From Pseudomonas putida (GTDB lineage: Bacteria; Pseudomonadota; Gammaproteobacteria; Pseudomonadales; Pseudomonadaceae): a DNA stretch of 64,000 bases. The notes below the pieces were generated by a model. That model worked only from the letters and a program-made list of their open reading frames with translations. It was not told where the DNA came from and did not search any database. Where the stretch lies: NCBI RefSeq assembly GCF_001976065.1, contig NZ_MNAH01000003.1, positions 716,589-780,588 on the forward strand, in the 5' to 3' direction. Both the position numbers and the translations under genes were made by a program. Below are positions 44,348 to 63,672 of this stretch, piece after piece (positions within the stretch are counted from its first letter, which is position 1; each line of letters starts with the position of its first letter).

Positions 44348-45205
44348 TCAACGACGTGGCAGGAATTGCAGCGGATCTACAGGTTTACCTTGGCGGCGAA
44401 TCTCAAAATGCAGCTTCACCCGGTCTGTACCCGTTGACCCCATTTCGGCAATTGTCTGTCCGACCTTGACCTGCTGCCCCTCCCGAACCAACAGCCTGCG
44501 GTTATGTCCGTAGGCACTGACGTAGGTTTCACTGTGTTTGATGATGACTAATTCGCCGTAGCCCCTTAAGCCACTCCCGGCGTATACCACCGTCCCATCA
44601 GACGCAGCTAAAACAGGCTGTCCCAAATCCCCTGCGATATCAATTCCTTTATTCAAACTACCGTTTGAAGAGAATTTACCAATTAAAATGCCATTAGAAG
44701 GCCATCCCCAGCCGGTCGGGGCTGGGCCCGCTGGAGGGAGTGGAGCGGGTGCCGGCTTGTTGGCGACGGACGGTACAACCACCGGTGTGGTCGTGGTCGT
44801 ACCGTCTGCAGAGCGGCGAATGACCGTGGTTTTACTCGAGGATGAAGGCGAGGAACTGGACGAGCTGACCACTGTGGTCGGCGTTGAACCGCTGCGCCCA
44901 TCGAAGCGAATCGTCTGACCTGGATGGATGGTGTACGGCGGCGCAATGTTGTTGCGTGCCGCCAACGCCTTGTAGTCCCAGCCATAACGAAAGGCGATGG
45001 AAAACAGGGTGTCCTTGGGTCGAACGACGTACTGCCCCGTGGTCACGGCCGGCCGCTGGGCGGCAGCATTATTGCGATCGACAACGCGGACGTCGCTGGA
45101 TTTGTTACTGGAGCAACCAACCAGCAAGGTGCTCATGACAAGGCCAGTCACCAGGCGCTGAAAGCTCGTTGTACCCATACGCTGCGCTATGACTGTGAGA
45201 CTCAC
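44348..45205 (-). CDS. nlpD: Murein-hydrolase activator NlpD (LysM, degenerate M23)
   Basis: A 285-residue outer-membrane lipoprotein from a GTG start at 45205, chosen for its GGGAG site; an ATG nine codons later at 45178 would still keep the lipobox. The lipidated Cys is 31 in LLVGC. One LysM domain (QYVVRPKDTLFSIAFRYGWD) is followed by a serine-rich linker (SSSSSSPSSSS) and an M23/LytM domain. The catalytic metal residues are lost: NKGIDI has Asn for His and LHFEI lacks the second His. It therefore activates an amidase (AmiC type) during cell separation rather than cutting wall itself. It is in an operon with pcm and rpoS. Confidence 0.92.
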   Translation of the reverse strand: MSLTVIAQRMGTTSFQRLVTGLVMSTLLVGCSSNKSSDVRVVDRNNAAAQRPAVTTGQYVVRPKDTLFSIAFRYGWDYKALAARNNIAPPYTIHPGQTIRFDGRSGSTPTTVVSSSSSSPSSSSKTTVIRRSADGTTTTTPVVVPSVANKPAPAPLPPAGPAPTGWGWPSNGILIGKFSSNGSLNKGIDIAGDLGQPVLAASDGTVVYAGSGLRGYGELVIIKHSETYVSAYGHNRRLLVREGQQVKVGQTIAEMGSTGTDRVKLHFEIRRQGKPVDPLQFLPRR

Positions 45206-45417
45206 CCGCCGCTCCCTTTGTGGTGGCTGAAAATGTGATTTTGCCGTGTTACAGCACGAAGTGTCGCAAGTATAACGGGCCGTACCGGTTTTACCCTTAA
45301 TGAAGCGAAATGGCTTGGCGCACACGTTTGCTGCCAGACAAAACAACCCGTTTAATCAATCGCCGCCGCTGTAAGACAGAGGCAATCGAAGAGAATTCAG
45401 CACGTTTAAATAAATGC

Positions 45418-46831
<1,414 letters not shown>

Positions 46832-46844
<13 letters not shown>

Positions 46845-47890
46845 GGGCTGTCCGTCTGCCCCACCGGCACCAGATCAACAAGCTCGCGCACCAATACGGT
46901 GGCGAAGCATCCGGCCGGCAGGACGAATTCCAGTTGCAGAATGTCAGGCTCGGGATAATGCCACGTCAACCCGGCAATGGGCAGCCGCAGGATGCGACGT
47001 TCGTGGCTCATTCCGGCGTTGATCAACCAATCGCGAAGGTCTGCTTCGCGAGCGGCGATCGCCTGCTCCAGTTCATGGACAGCGCCCGTGGCCGGCGAGT
47101 CACCTTCGCCCCACTGCGGACCCGTCGGGTGCAGATCGAGAATCGCCAGTCGCGGGTCGCTGCACTCGGCTTCGCCGGCCGGGAAAAAGCTGCGGCTGTC
47201 GGTGAACGCCAGCAGATCGCCTATCTGAGCACGCTGCCAGGTGCCGTCAGCGACACGCGCGGCCAACACCTGGTTGAACAGGAAACTGCGGGCGGTCGAC
47301 AGCAGGCGCGAACGCACGTTGCGTTGCTCCGGCAAGGCCTTGCGCGCGGCCCAGGTGCGGGCGTCGACGACGTTGCCACCGTCGTGCCCGAAACGCTGGG
47401 CGCCGAAATAATTGGGGATGCCTTGCCTGGCGATCAGTTGCAGGCGTTCTTCGATCGCCGCATTGTCGCCAGCGAATTGCGTCAGGCGCAATGTGAAGCC
47501 GTTGGCCGAATGGGCACCGCGTTGCAGCTTGCGCTTGTGGCGGCTGGTCTTGAGGATTTTCAGCGTATCGTTTTCTGCCGCCGACAGATCCGGATCAGCC
47601 TTGCCCGGCAATTGCACGCTGAACCACTGGCGCGTCAGCGCCTGGCGATCCTTGAGCCCGGCATAGCTGACAGTACGCAATGACACGCCCGCCGCCTTGG
47701 CGATTCGGCGTGCCGCCTCTTCGGTATTCAGACCGCGCTTTTCCACCCAGATCCACAGGTGTTCGCCGTCGCCGCTCAAGGGAATATCAAGGACTTCGTC
47801 GACTTGGAAATCTTCCGCGATGGCTTTCAGTACGGCGGTACCGAGTGCTTCACCGTAGGCCCGCGGGCCGAGTAATTGCAGTTCGTTCAT
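46832..47890 (-). CDS. truD: tRNA pseudouridine(13) synthase TruD
   Basis: A 352-residue pseudouridine synthase of the TruD family acting on U13 of tRNA-Glu. The catalytic Asp is in [18 protein letters not shown]; the TRUD domain block [14 protein letters not shown] is intact. Start and stop overlap ispF and surE by 4 and 13 bases. Confidence 0.97.
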
Positions 47891-48360
47891 GCGCGCAGCA
47901 ACAAGGCAACGGAATGCACGGCAATGCCTTCTTCGCGACCGACAAAGCCGAGCTTTTCGGTGGTGGTGGCTTTCACGTTCACTTGATCCAATTCAACTTG
48001 AAGATCCGCGGCAATCAGCGCGCGCATCGATTCGATATGGGGGGCCATTTTCGGCGCCTGGGCAACGATGGTGTTGTCGACGTTACCGACTTTCCAGCCT
48101 TTGGCGTGGATCAATTCGACGACATGACGCAACAGCACGCGGCTGTCGGCGCCCTTGAATTGCGGATCGGTGTCCGGGAAATGCTTGCCGATGTCACCCA
48201 GCGCAGCAGCGCCAAGCAATGCATCGCTCAAAGCATGCAGCAGGACGTCACCATCGGAGTGAGCGAGCAGCCCGAAGCCGTGTGCAATGCGCACGCCGCC
48301 CAGAGTGATGAAATCGCCTTCAGCGAAACGGTGCACATCATAGCCGTGGCCAATACGCAT
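47887..48360 (-). CDS. ispF: 2-C-methyl-D-erythritol 2,4-cyclodiphosphate synthase
   Basis: A 157-residue trimeric enzyme of the MEP isoprenoid pathway. The zinc ligands are in GYDVHRF (residues 6-12) and [31 protein letters not shown] binds the cytidine product. Its start codon directly follows the T-run of a terminator hairpin, leaving only GGGG inside the hairpin's 3' arm as ribosome-binding site. It overlaps truD by 4 bases. ispD is 3 kb away, not adjacent as in E. coli. Confidence 0.97.
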   Translation of the reverse strand: MRIGHGYDVHRFAEGDFITLGGVRIAHGFGLLAHSDGDVLLHALSDALLGAAALGDIGKHFPDTDPQFKGADSRVLLRHVVELIHAKGWKVGNVDNTIVAQAPKMAPHIESMRALIAADLQVELDQVNVKATTTEKLGFVGREEGIAVHSVALLLRA

Positions 48361-48391
48361 AAAAAAACGCCCCGAATTTTGTCAGGGCGTG
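48361..48391 (-). terminator. Terminator of fghA, abutting the ispF start codon
   Basis: On the minus strand ACGCCC pairs with GGGCGT around about 11 bases, followed by seven T; the next three bases are the ispF ATG. Confidence 0.85.
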
Positions 48392-48401
48392 ATTCTACCT
48401 G

Positions 48402-49250
48402 CTATTGGCCTGCTAGAGCATGCGCGTGATGCCGCAAGTGATCTTCGATGAAACTGGCGATGAAGAAATAGCTGTGGTCGTAGCCCGGTTGCAGACGCAA
48501 CGTCAGCGGATGGCCGGCCAGTCTGGCCGCCTGTTGCAAGGCTTCAGGCTTGAGCTGGGTGGCCAGGAAATCGTCGCGATCACCTTGGTCGACCAGCAGC
48601 GGCAGCTTTTCATCGGCCTCGGCAATCAATGCGCAGGCATCCCACTCGCGCCATTTCGAACGGTCTTCACCCAGGTAACGGGAGAAAGCCTTTTGACCCC
48701 AAGGGCAGTCCATCGGATTGTTGATTGGCGAGAACGCCGACACCGACCGATAACGCCCCGGATTGCGCAAGGCACAGACCAGCGCACCGTGGCCACCCAT
48801 GGAGTGGCCGCTGATGCCGCGCTTGTCCGACGCCGGGAAATGCGCCTCGACCAATGCAGGCAATTCCTGCACGACATAGTCATGCATCCGATAGTGCCGC
48901 GACCAGGGTTCCTGGGTGGCGTTCAGGTAGAACCCGGCCCCGAGACCAAAGTCCCAGGCGCCGTCCGGATCGCCCGGTACGTCGGGGCCACGGGGACTGG
49001 TGTCCGGCGCGACGATGATCAGCCCGAGCTCGGCGGCCATGCGCATGGCGCCGGCCTTCTGCATGAAGTTCTCGTCGGTGCAGGTCAGGCCGGACAGCCA
49101 GTACAGCACCGGCAATTTGCCGCCCTGCTCCGCTTGCGGTGGCAGGTACACCGCGAAAACCATGTCGCAGCCGAGCGCTTCCGAGCGATGGCGATAACGC
49201 TTGTGCCAGCCGCCGAAGCTTTTCTGGCAGGAGATATTTTCCAGGCTCAT
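48402..49250 (-). CDS. fghA: S-formylglutathione hydrolase
   Basis: A 282-residue esterase-D-type alpha/beta hydrolase completing glutathione-dependent formaldehyde detoxification by splitting S-formylglutathione to formate and glutathione. The nucleophile Ser is in [13 protein letters not shown], the His in [10 protein letters not shown]. The N-terminal [19 protein letters not shown] is typical of the family. It lies 8 bases behind frmA on the same strand. Confidence 0.97.
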   Translation of the reverse strand: MSLENISCQKSFGGWHKRYRHRSEALGCDMVFAVYLPPQAEQGGKLPVLYWLSGLTCTDENFMQKAGAMRMAAELGLIIVAPDTSPRGPDVPGDPDGAWDFGLGAGFYLNATQEPWSRHYRMHDYVVQELPALVEAHFPASDKRGISGHSMGGHGALVCALRNPGRYRSVSAFSPINNPMDCPWGQKAFSRYLGEDRSKWREWDACALIAEADEKLPLLVDQGDRDDFLATQLKPEALQQAARLAGHPLTLRLQPGYDHSYFFIASFIEDHLRHHAHALAGQ

Positions 49251-49258
49251 GGCGGACC

Positions 49259-50452
<1,194 letters not shown>

Positions 50453-50479
50453 TTATTGCCATACAGGGATAATCATTGA

Positions 50480-51376
50480 ATGCCTGACAGTCGCTGGGAA
50501 GGTATCGACGAATTCGTTGCCGTCGCCGAATGCAGCCAGTTCACCGCTGCCGCGGAACGCCTGGGCGTTTCGTCCTCGCATATCAGTCGACAAATCGTAC
50601 GCCTCGAAGAGCGCCTGCAAACCCGTCTGCTCTATCGCAGCACGCGCCGGGTCACACTGACCGAGGCCGGGCAAACGTTCCTGCAACATTGCCAGCGTTT
50701 GCAGGATGGTCGCGAAGAAGCGCTGCGGGCGGTCGGCGACTTGACCAGCGAACCCAAGGGCATGCTGCGCATGACCTGTGCCGTGGCGTACGGCGAACGG
50801 TTCATCGTGCCGCTGGTGACCCGTTTCATGGGGCTTTATCCACAACTGCGGATCGACATCGAATTGAGCAACCGCCAACTCGACCTGGTGCATGAGGGCC
50901 TGGACCTGGCGATCCGCCTGGGGCGCCTGCAGGACTCGAGACTGGTGGCCACGCGCCTGGCGCCACGGCGCATGTATCTATGCGCGTCGCCTTCCTACGT
51001 GGAACGTTATGGTCGGCCACACAGCTTGTCGGAACTGAGCCGGCACAATTGTCTCATCGGCAGTTCGGACCTCTGGCAACTGGAACAAAACGGGCGGGAA
51101 TTTTCGCAACGGGTGCAGGGAAACTGGCGCTGCAACAGTGGGCAAGCGGTGCTGGATGCGGCGCTACAGGGCGTGGGGTTGTGTCAGCTACCGGATTATT
51201 ACGTGCTGGAGCATCTGAAAAGCGGCGCATTGATTTCGCTGCTGGAAGCGCATCAACCGCCCAATACGGCGGTGTGGGCGCTGTATCCGCAGCAACGGCA
51301 TTTGTCGCCCAAGGTGCGCAAGCTGGTGGATTATTTGAAGGAAGGGTTGGCCGAGCGGCCGGAGTATCGGGGTTAA
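50480..51376 (+). CDS. gfnR: LysR-type regulator of formaldehyde detoxification (GfnR-like)
   Basis: A 298-residue LysR regulator: helix-turn-helix at 1-60 (FVAVAECSQFTAAAERLGVSSSHISRQI) and an effector domain with RMYLCASPSYVERYG. It is transcribed away from frmA-fghA with a 108-base shared promoter gap. In P. aeruginosa the LysR protein in this place (GfnR) activates the glutathione-dependent formaldehyde operon; position and family agree, so the symbol is by synteny. Confidence 0.82.
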   Translation: MPDSRWEGIDEFVAVAECSQFTAAAERLGVSSSHISRQIVRLEERLQTRLLYRSTRRVTLTEAGQTFLQHCQRLQDGREEALRAVGDLTSEPKGMLRMTCAVAYGERFIVPLVTRFMGLYPQLRIDIELSNRQLDLVHEGLDLAIRLGRLQDSRLVATRLAPRRMYLCASPSYVERYGRPHSLSELSRHNCLIGSSDLWQLEQNGREFSQRVQGNWRCNSGQAVLDAALQGVGLCQLPDYYVLEHLKSGALISLLEAHQPPNTAVWALYPQQRHLSPKVRKLVDYLKEGLAERPEYRG

Positions 51377-51380
51377 GAGC

Positions 51381-51433
51381 AAAAGATTCCGCCTTCGGCA
51401 GTCCCTGCAGGGGCACGTTGTACGCGATCTTTT
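51381..51433. repeat. Imperfect AAAGATCGC-family inverted repeat overlapping the ispD stop
   Basis: AAAAGAT at 51381-51387 and ATCTTTT at 51427-51433 are the outer arms; the inside (CTTCGGCAGTCCCTGCAGGG) matches the core of the copies at 9243 and 15298. The ispD stop codon lies in the right arm. Confidence 0.75.
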
Positions 51434-52139
51434 AGCGGCGGTTCGTCCAACGCTGTCTCAACCATTCAAGGTCCTCAGGGCGAGTGACCTTAAGGTTATC
51501 GGATCGCCCTTCGATCAGCCGAGGCGCCATCCCGGACCACTCCATGGCCGACGCTTCATCGGTGATGACAGCATCCGCCACCAGGCTGTCCGCCAATGCG
51601 CGATGCAGTGCACCCAGGCGAAACATCTGCGGTGTGTAGGCCTGCCAGATCACACTGCGATCCACGGTCTCAACCACACGACCCTGTTTATCGACCCGCT
51701 TAAGCGTATCCCGCGCAGGCACCGCCAACAGTCCGCCCACCGGGTCATCCGCCAGTTCGCCCAACAACTTGTCCAGATCATCGCGACTCAGGTTGGGCCG
51801 TGCCGCATCGTGCACCAGCACCCAATCCTCATCCTCAGCACCCAACGCATGCAAGTGCAGCAAGGCATTGAGCACCGACCCGGAACGCTCGGCGCCGCCG
51901 TCAACGCGTTGGATGCGTTTGTCGCCAGCACAGGCCAGGTTCGGCCAATAAGGATCATCAACAGCAAGACTGACCACCAGGCCCTTCAGGCCAGGATGAT
52001 CGAGGAAACAGCCGAGGCTGTGTTCGAGAATAGTGCGCCCGCCCAGTTGCAGATATTGCTTGGGACGGTCCGCGGCCATACGGGCACCGACGCCCGCGGC
52101 AGGAATCACGGCCCAGAAGGCCGGCAGAGACAGGTTCAT
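51432..52139 (-). CDS. ispD: 2-C-methyl-D-erythritol 4-phosphate cytidylyltransferase
   Basis: A 235-residue MEP-pathway enzyme joining CTP to methylerythritol phosphate. The CTP-binding loop PAAGVGARMAADRPKQYLQLGGRTILEHSL is intact, as are VLVHDAARPNL and TDEASAMEWSG. The start overlaps the ftsB stop by 4 bases. Converges with gfnR. Confidence 0.97.
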   Translation of the reverse strand: MNLSLPAFWAVIPAAGVGARMAADRPKQYLQLGGRTILEHSLGCFLDHPGLKGLVVSLAVDDPYWPNLACAGDKRIQRVDGGAERSGSVLNALLHLHALGAEDEDWVLVHDAARPNLSRDDLDKLLGELADDPVGGLLAVPARDTLKRVDKQGRVVETVDRSVIWQAYTPQMFRLGALHRALADSLVADAVITDEASAMEWSGMAPRLIEGRSDNLKVTRPEDLEWLRQRWTNRR

Positions 52140-52414
52140 TGTGCCAACTGGTAAAGGGTTTCACCGTCCTTGACCATGCCCAATTCATGGCGAGCCCGCT
52201 CTTCAACGGTCTCCATGCCCTTTTTCAACTCACTGACTTCCGCGTCCATCACCCGATTGCGCTCCAGCAGCGTCTGGTTCTCAGCTTGCTGATCGGCAAT
52301 CTGCTGAGTCAGCTCGGCCACTTGCGCCAGACTTCCGTTTCCCACCCACAGGCGGTACTGCAGGCCAGCCAGCAGCAGGAGCAAGACGAGGAACAACCAA
52401 TTGGGACTGCGCAT
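52136..52414 (-). CDS. ftsB: Cell division protein FtsB
   Basis: A 92-residue bitopic membrane protein: membrane segment LFLVLLLLLAGLQYRLWVG at about 7-25, then a periplasmic coiled coil (LAQVAELTQQIADQQAENQTLLERN). It links FtsL and FtsQ in the divisome. It lies between eno and ispD, the usual gammaproteobacterial order, and overlaps ispD by 4 bases. A hairpin (AAGCCTGG and CCAGGCTT, about 52478-52498) lies in the gap to eno. Confidence 0.96.
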   Translation of the reverse strand: MRSPNWLFLVLLLLLAGLQYRLWVGNGSLAQVAELTQQIADQQAENQTLLERNRVMDAEVSELKKGMETVEERARHELGMVKDGETLYQLAQ

Positions 52415-52584
52415 CGAATATCAGGTATCCAGTGAAAAAAGACAGCCACATCAAAACATGAAGCTACTGATAGCACGAAGCCTGGAAGAACCAGGCTTGT
52501 GCTTATAAGGCATCAGATTAGTGGCAAAAACGTCGCTATAGCGATTTTTCCGACACAATCCGCTGTCTTTTTATCAGCAATCGA

Positions 52585-53919
<1,335 letters not shown>

Positions 53920-53939
53920 TTATAACTTTCGCATTACTT

Positions 53940-54080
53940 TGTGGGAGCCGGCTTGCTGGCGATGGCGTCCTTTCGGGCCCCTTCGCTGGCAAGCCAGCTC
54001 CTACAGGTCACATTTGTGGGAGCCGGCTTGCTGGCGATGGCGTCCTTTCGGGCCTCATCGCTGGCAAGCCAGCTCCTACA
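53940..54080. repeat. Tandem pair of REP doublets, 75-bp period
   Basis: Two 66-base inverted-arm units, 53940-54005 and 54015-54080, differ at very few positions. Each starts TGTGGGAGCCGGCTTGCTGG and ends CCAGCTCCTACA. They lie between kdsA and eno. Confidence 0.93.
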
Positions 54081-54100
54081 CAGGATCGGGGTTGCCGATA

Positions 54101-56604
<2,504 letters not shown>

Positions 56605-56857
56605 TTAAAGCGGTCCGAGCCGCCGGGGAAAGCGAAGGAAGGCCGAAGCCCCCGATCACCTGCATTAATCACAGTGCACCTTTCAAAAAAACCGCCGCGT
56701 TGGGACAGACCGGGAGATGAAACACCGGTTCGTTGCTCGCTACACATTTTTTGGAATCGCCCAGCAAAGACTGCTTGGTAATCGGCAACTCCTGCAATTC
56801 AGGCGAATCCACAGAAGTTGTATCAAGAAGGGAGCGTAGTCTACCGGAAAGCCCCTT

Positions 56858-58186
56858 TCAGCTCAAACCTTGATCTTCGCCTGGTGGTTGCCAATGTAGA
56901 TTCCAGCCTCCGGCCGCCTCGCCATCCAGCCCCGACAGATTGGCCACCGCCAGCAATTGCGCGTCTTTGAACAGCAGCGGCAATCTGCCGCGCACGAACG
57001 GCGGCACCCCGCGCTCATTGAGCAATCGCTTCAGGTCGCGATGGCCGCGGCCAGCTAACTCCATCACCTCGCCCCCTTCACGATAGCGGATCTGCAAGGG
57101 GCCATCAGGGATTTGCCCATTCAGCGTGAGCACACCATTGTCGGGCAACGCCAGCGGCTGCGCGGGCTCAAGCCATGCTCCAGGCACTGGCGCTGCGCGC
57201 AACCAGCGACCGGATAACCACCAGATACGCCCGCCCGCCCGATGCAGCTCACCCTCGGCCAGGCGCCAGATCGGCCGGGCGTCGCCGGTGGCATCGCGCA
57301 AATCGAGCCAACCCGACCAATGGTCACTGTCTGGCAGCCGAGTCAGGGGTTCGAGCCAGTGGCTGAGCGCATTTCGCTGGCGGGCGTCGGAGAGTTTTTC
57401 CAGAGGCGTCAACTTGATCGACGGCAACTTCAACCAATCGAATTCGCTGGCGGCGCTGGCTTCGCTCAAATCGATCCGTGCCAGCTCATTTAGCAATTCC
57501 TGCGCCTCGCTCAAATGCGCAGCACTGCGCGCCATGCTCGCCATGGCCTGCGGCCAGCGTTGGGTCAAGGCCGGGAACACCTGATGACGCAGGTAATTGC
57601 GTGAGAACTGCCGATCCTGGTTTGAAGGATCCTCGATCCAGCGCAGCTTGTGTTGCGATGCATAGGCCTCAAGCTCGGCACGGGTTGCATCGAGCAAGGG
57701 CCTCAGCAGTTGCCCCTTGCCCAGCGGGCGCTGGCGCGGCATCCCTGACAATCCTCTTACGCCAGCCCCACGTAGCAGGCGAAACAGCAAGGTTTCCGCC
57801 TGATCGTCTCGGTGCTGGGCCGTCAGCAGCACTTCATTGGCTTGAGTGGCCTCGATGAACGCCGCATACCGCGCATCACGGGCGGCACGCTCAAGGCTGG
57901 CGCCGGGTTGCACCTGGACGCGAATGACTTGCAGCGGCACTCCCAGCGACTCGCACATAGAACGGCAATGCTCTGGCCACGCCTCAGCCGCAGCCTGAAG
58001 GCCATGATGGACATGGATGGCGTTCAACGCTGGCAGAGATTGGTTTTTTGCCAGATCGGCGAGGAGATGAAGCAGCACGGTGGAATCGAGACCACCGGAG
58101 AAAGCGATATGCCAGGTTGTAGCGTGGCGCCAGGGCTGAAGATTCAGCAACAGCCTGCCAGGCAGATTCATCATGGGATGACTCAT
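56858..58186 (-). CDS. tilS: tRNA(Ile)-lysidine synthase
   Basis: A 442-residue enzyme that changes C34 of tRNA-Ile(CAU) to lysidine, so it reads AUA. The PP-loop is FSGGLDSTVLLHLL near residue 30; HHGLQ and QHRDDQAETLLFRLLRGAGVRGL follow. The C-terminal TilS domains end in FKDAQLLAVANLSG. The start at 58186 has AGGTGA six bases upstream. It lies between accA and pyrG. Confidence 0.96.
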   Translation of the reverse strand: MSHPMMNLPGRLLLNLQPWRHATTWHIAFSGGLDSTVLLHLLADLAKNQSLPALNAIHVHHGLQAAAEAWPEHCRSMCESLGVPLQVIRVQVQPGASLERAARDARYAAFIEATQANEVLLTAQHRDDQAETLLFRLLRGAGVRGLSGMPRQRPLGKGQLLRPLLDATRAELEAYASQHKLRWIEDPSNQDRQFSRNYLRHQVFPALTQRWPQAMASMARSAAHLSEAQELLNELARIDLSEASAASEFDWLKLPSIKLTPLEKLSDARQRNALSHWLEPLTRLPDSDHWSGWLDLRDATGDARPIWRLAEGELHRAGGRIWWLSGRWLRAAPVPGAWLEPAQPLALPDNGVLTLNGQIPDGPLQIRYREGGEVMELAGRGHRDLKRLLNERGVPPFVRGRLPLLFKDAQLLAVANLSGLDGEAAGGWNLHWQPPGEDQGLS

Positions 58187-58210
58187 ATCGATCACCTAGC
58201 GCAAATCAAA

Positions 58211-58314
58211 TGTGGGAGCGCCGGTGCGACGATTCGACTTGCTCGCGAAGGGGCTTAACATCCAACAAAATTGTCGATTGTTATACCGCGTTCGCGAGCA
58301 AGCCCGCTCCCACA
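58211..58314. repeat. REP doublet with an expanded left arm
   Basis: The right arm (58291-58314) is a standard TTCGCGAGCAAGCCCGCTCC type. The left arm (58211-58250) begins TGTGGGAGCG and ends CTTGCTCGCGAAGG but carries about 14 extra bases (around CGGTGCGACGATTCGA) between them. Confidence 0.85.
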
Positions 58315-58333
58315 TGAGTAAAGCGCGGTCAGA

Positions 58334-59281
58334 TCAGAGACCGTAGCTCATCAGACGCTCGTAACGACGGTCCAGCAGCGCCTTGTGGTCGAGCTTCTTC
58401 AGCATCGCCAGTTGCGTGCTCAGCTCGGCACGGATCGAGGCAGCCGCAGCTGCCGGATCACGGTGCGCGCCGCCCAATGGCTCGCCAATTACCTTGTCGA
58501 CGATGCCCAAGCCCTTGAGACGCTCGGCAGTGATGCCCATGGCCTCTGCGGCGTCCGGTGCTTTCTCGGCGGTTTTCCACAGGATCGAGGCGCAACCTTC
58601 CGGCGAGATCACCGCGTAGGTCGAGTACTGCAGCATGTTCAGCTGATCGCAAACGCCGATGGCCAACGCACCACCGGAACCACCCTCACCGATCACAGTG
58701 GCGATGATTGGGGTTTTCAGGCGAGCCATCACGCGCAGGTTCCAGGCAATCGCTTCGCTCTGGTTGCGCTCTTCAGCGTCGATGCCAGGGTAAGCACCCG
58801 GGGTGTCGATGAAGGTCAGGATCGGCATTTTGAAACGCTCGGCCATTTCCATCAGGCGACAGGCCTTGCGGTAGCCTTCCGGACGCGGCATACCGAAGTT
58901 GCGGCGAACCTTTTCGCGCACTTCGCGGCCCTTCTGGTGACCGATGACCATGACTGGCTGGTCGTCCAGGCGGGCAATGCCGCCCACGATGGCAGCGTCG
59001 TCGGAGAAGTGGCGGTCGCCGTGCAGCTCATCGAACTCGGTGAAGATGTGTTCGATGTAGTCCAGGGTATATGGACGCTTCGGGTGACGCGCCAGACGCG
59101 CGATCTGCCAGCTGGTCAGCTTGCCGAAGATGTCCTCGGTCAGCGTACTGCTCTTGTCCTGCAGGCGGGAAATCTCATCGCCGATATTCAGCGAATTGTC
59201 ATTACCGACCAAGCGCAACTCTTCGATCTTGGCTTGCAGGTCGGCGATCGGCTGTTCGAAATCTAGAAAATTCGGGTTCAT
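58334..59281 (-). CDS. accA: Acetyl-CoA carboxylase carboxyltransferase subunit alpha
   Basis: A 315-residue subunit that with AccD moves the carboxyl group from biotin to acetyl-CoA, the first step of fatty acid synthesis. Family blocks [39 protein letters not shown] and [13 protein letters not shown] are intact. Start at 59281 ([11 protein letters not shown]). It follows dnaE by 150 bases, as in most gammaproteobacteria. Confidence 0.98.
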   Translation of the reverse strand: MNPNFLDFEQPIADLQAKIEELRLVGNDNSLNIGDEISRLQDKSSTLTEDIFGKLTSWQIARLARHPKRPYTLDYIEHIFTEFDELHGDRHFSDDAAIVGGIARLDDQPVMVIGHQKGREVREKVRRNFGMPRPEGYRKACRLMEMAERFKMPILTFIDTPGAYPGIDAEERNQSEAIAWNLRVMARLKTPIIATVIGEGGSGGALAIGVCDQLNMLQYSTYAVISPEGCASILWKTAEKAPDAAEAMGITAERLKGLGIVDKVIGEPLGGAHRDPAAAAASIRAELSTQLAMLKKLDHKALLDRRYERLMSYGL

Positions 59282-59431
59282 AGGCGTCCGTCTTGGGTCG
59301 ACGTCCAAGAGAGCTTGGGCCGGCCGGTTGTCTATTCGCGCCCTACCATAAGGGACAGGCGCGTTCAGGTCGAGATTAAATTCTGGTCAAGCTCAGGGTC
59401 CCGCTCAAAGTCAAAAGCGACACCCTGACCG

Positions 59432-62953
<3,522 letters not shown>

Positions 62954-62983
62954 AGTGATCCTGCGTTAAGTCATGAAAACAAC

Positions 62984-63007
62984 AAGGCCCGGATTGTACC
63001 GGGCCTT
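62984..63007 (-). terminator. Terminator-like hairpin between rnhB and dnaE
   Basis: AAGGCCCGG pairs perfectly with CCGGGCCTT; on the minus strand a T-rich TGTTGTTTT follows, so it probably attenuates transcription from lpxB-rnhB into dnaE. Confidence 0.7.
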
Positions 63008-63030
63008 GGTAAAAAAAATCAGCCTTGCAA

Positions 63031-63672
63031 CTAAGTCTCGATGAGACTCTCCCGGGCCTCGTACGCCAGACGCACCGGGGCAAACGAGCGCCGGTGAATC
63101 GGGGTCGGCCCCAGGCGTGCAAGCGCTTCCAGATGAACGGGCGTCGGGTAGCCTTTGTGCCCGCCGATCCCGTAACCCGGGTAGATCAATTCGAAAGCAG
63201 CCATTTCACGGTCGCGACTGACCTTGGCCAGGATCGATGCCGCGGCGATCGCCGGAACCTTGCCATCGCCCTGCACCACCGCTTCGGCACGCATCGACAG
63301 TTTCGGGCAACGGTTGCCGTCGATCATCGCCAGTTTCGGCTGGATGTGCAGCCCGGCGATGGCGCGCTGCATGGCCAGCATGGTGGCGTGGAGGATGTTC
63401 AGCTCATCGATTTCTTCGACTTCGGCGCGGGCAATGCACCAGCTCAGGGCTTTTTCGCAGATTTCGTCGTAGAGTTTTTCGCGCCGGGCCTCGGTGAGCT
63501 TCTTCGAGTCGTTCAGGCCGAGGATCGGACGGTTCGGATCAAGAATCACAGCCGCCGTCACCACGGCGCCACAGAGTGGGCCGCGGCCGACCTCGTCGAC
63601 ACCGGCAACCAATTCTTCCACTTCAGCGACCAAGGTGAAATCCAGCCCCATCTGCATGCTTGTTTTACTCAT
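63031..63672 (-). CDS. rnhB: Ribonuclease HII
   Basis: A 213-residue endonuclease that cuts RNA in RNA-DNA hybrids and removes single ribonucleotides from DNA. The catalytic block is [17 protein letters not shown], with further acids in MIDGNRCP and the later [12 protein letters not shown] and [15 protein letters not shown] signatures. The ATG at 63672 overlaps the lpxB stop by 4 bases, which supports it over the internal Met at 63657. Confidence 0.98.
   Translation of the reverse strand: MSKTSMQMGLDFTLVAEVEELVAGVDEVGRGPLCGAVVTAAVILDPNRPILGLNDSKKLTEARREKLYDEICEKALSWCIARAEVEEIDELNILHATMLAMQRAIAGLHIQPKLAMIDGNRCPKLSMRAEAVVQGDGKVPAIAAASILAKVSRDREMAAFELIYPGYGIGGHKGYPTPVHLEALARLGPTPIHRRSFAPVRLAYEARESLIET

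Noticed and set aside
53940-54080. CRISPR-like direct repeat
   Set aside because: There are only two units, each is an internal palindrome of the REP type, and no spacers or cas genes are present.
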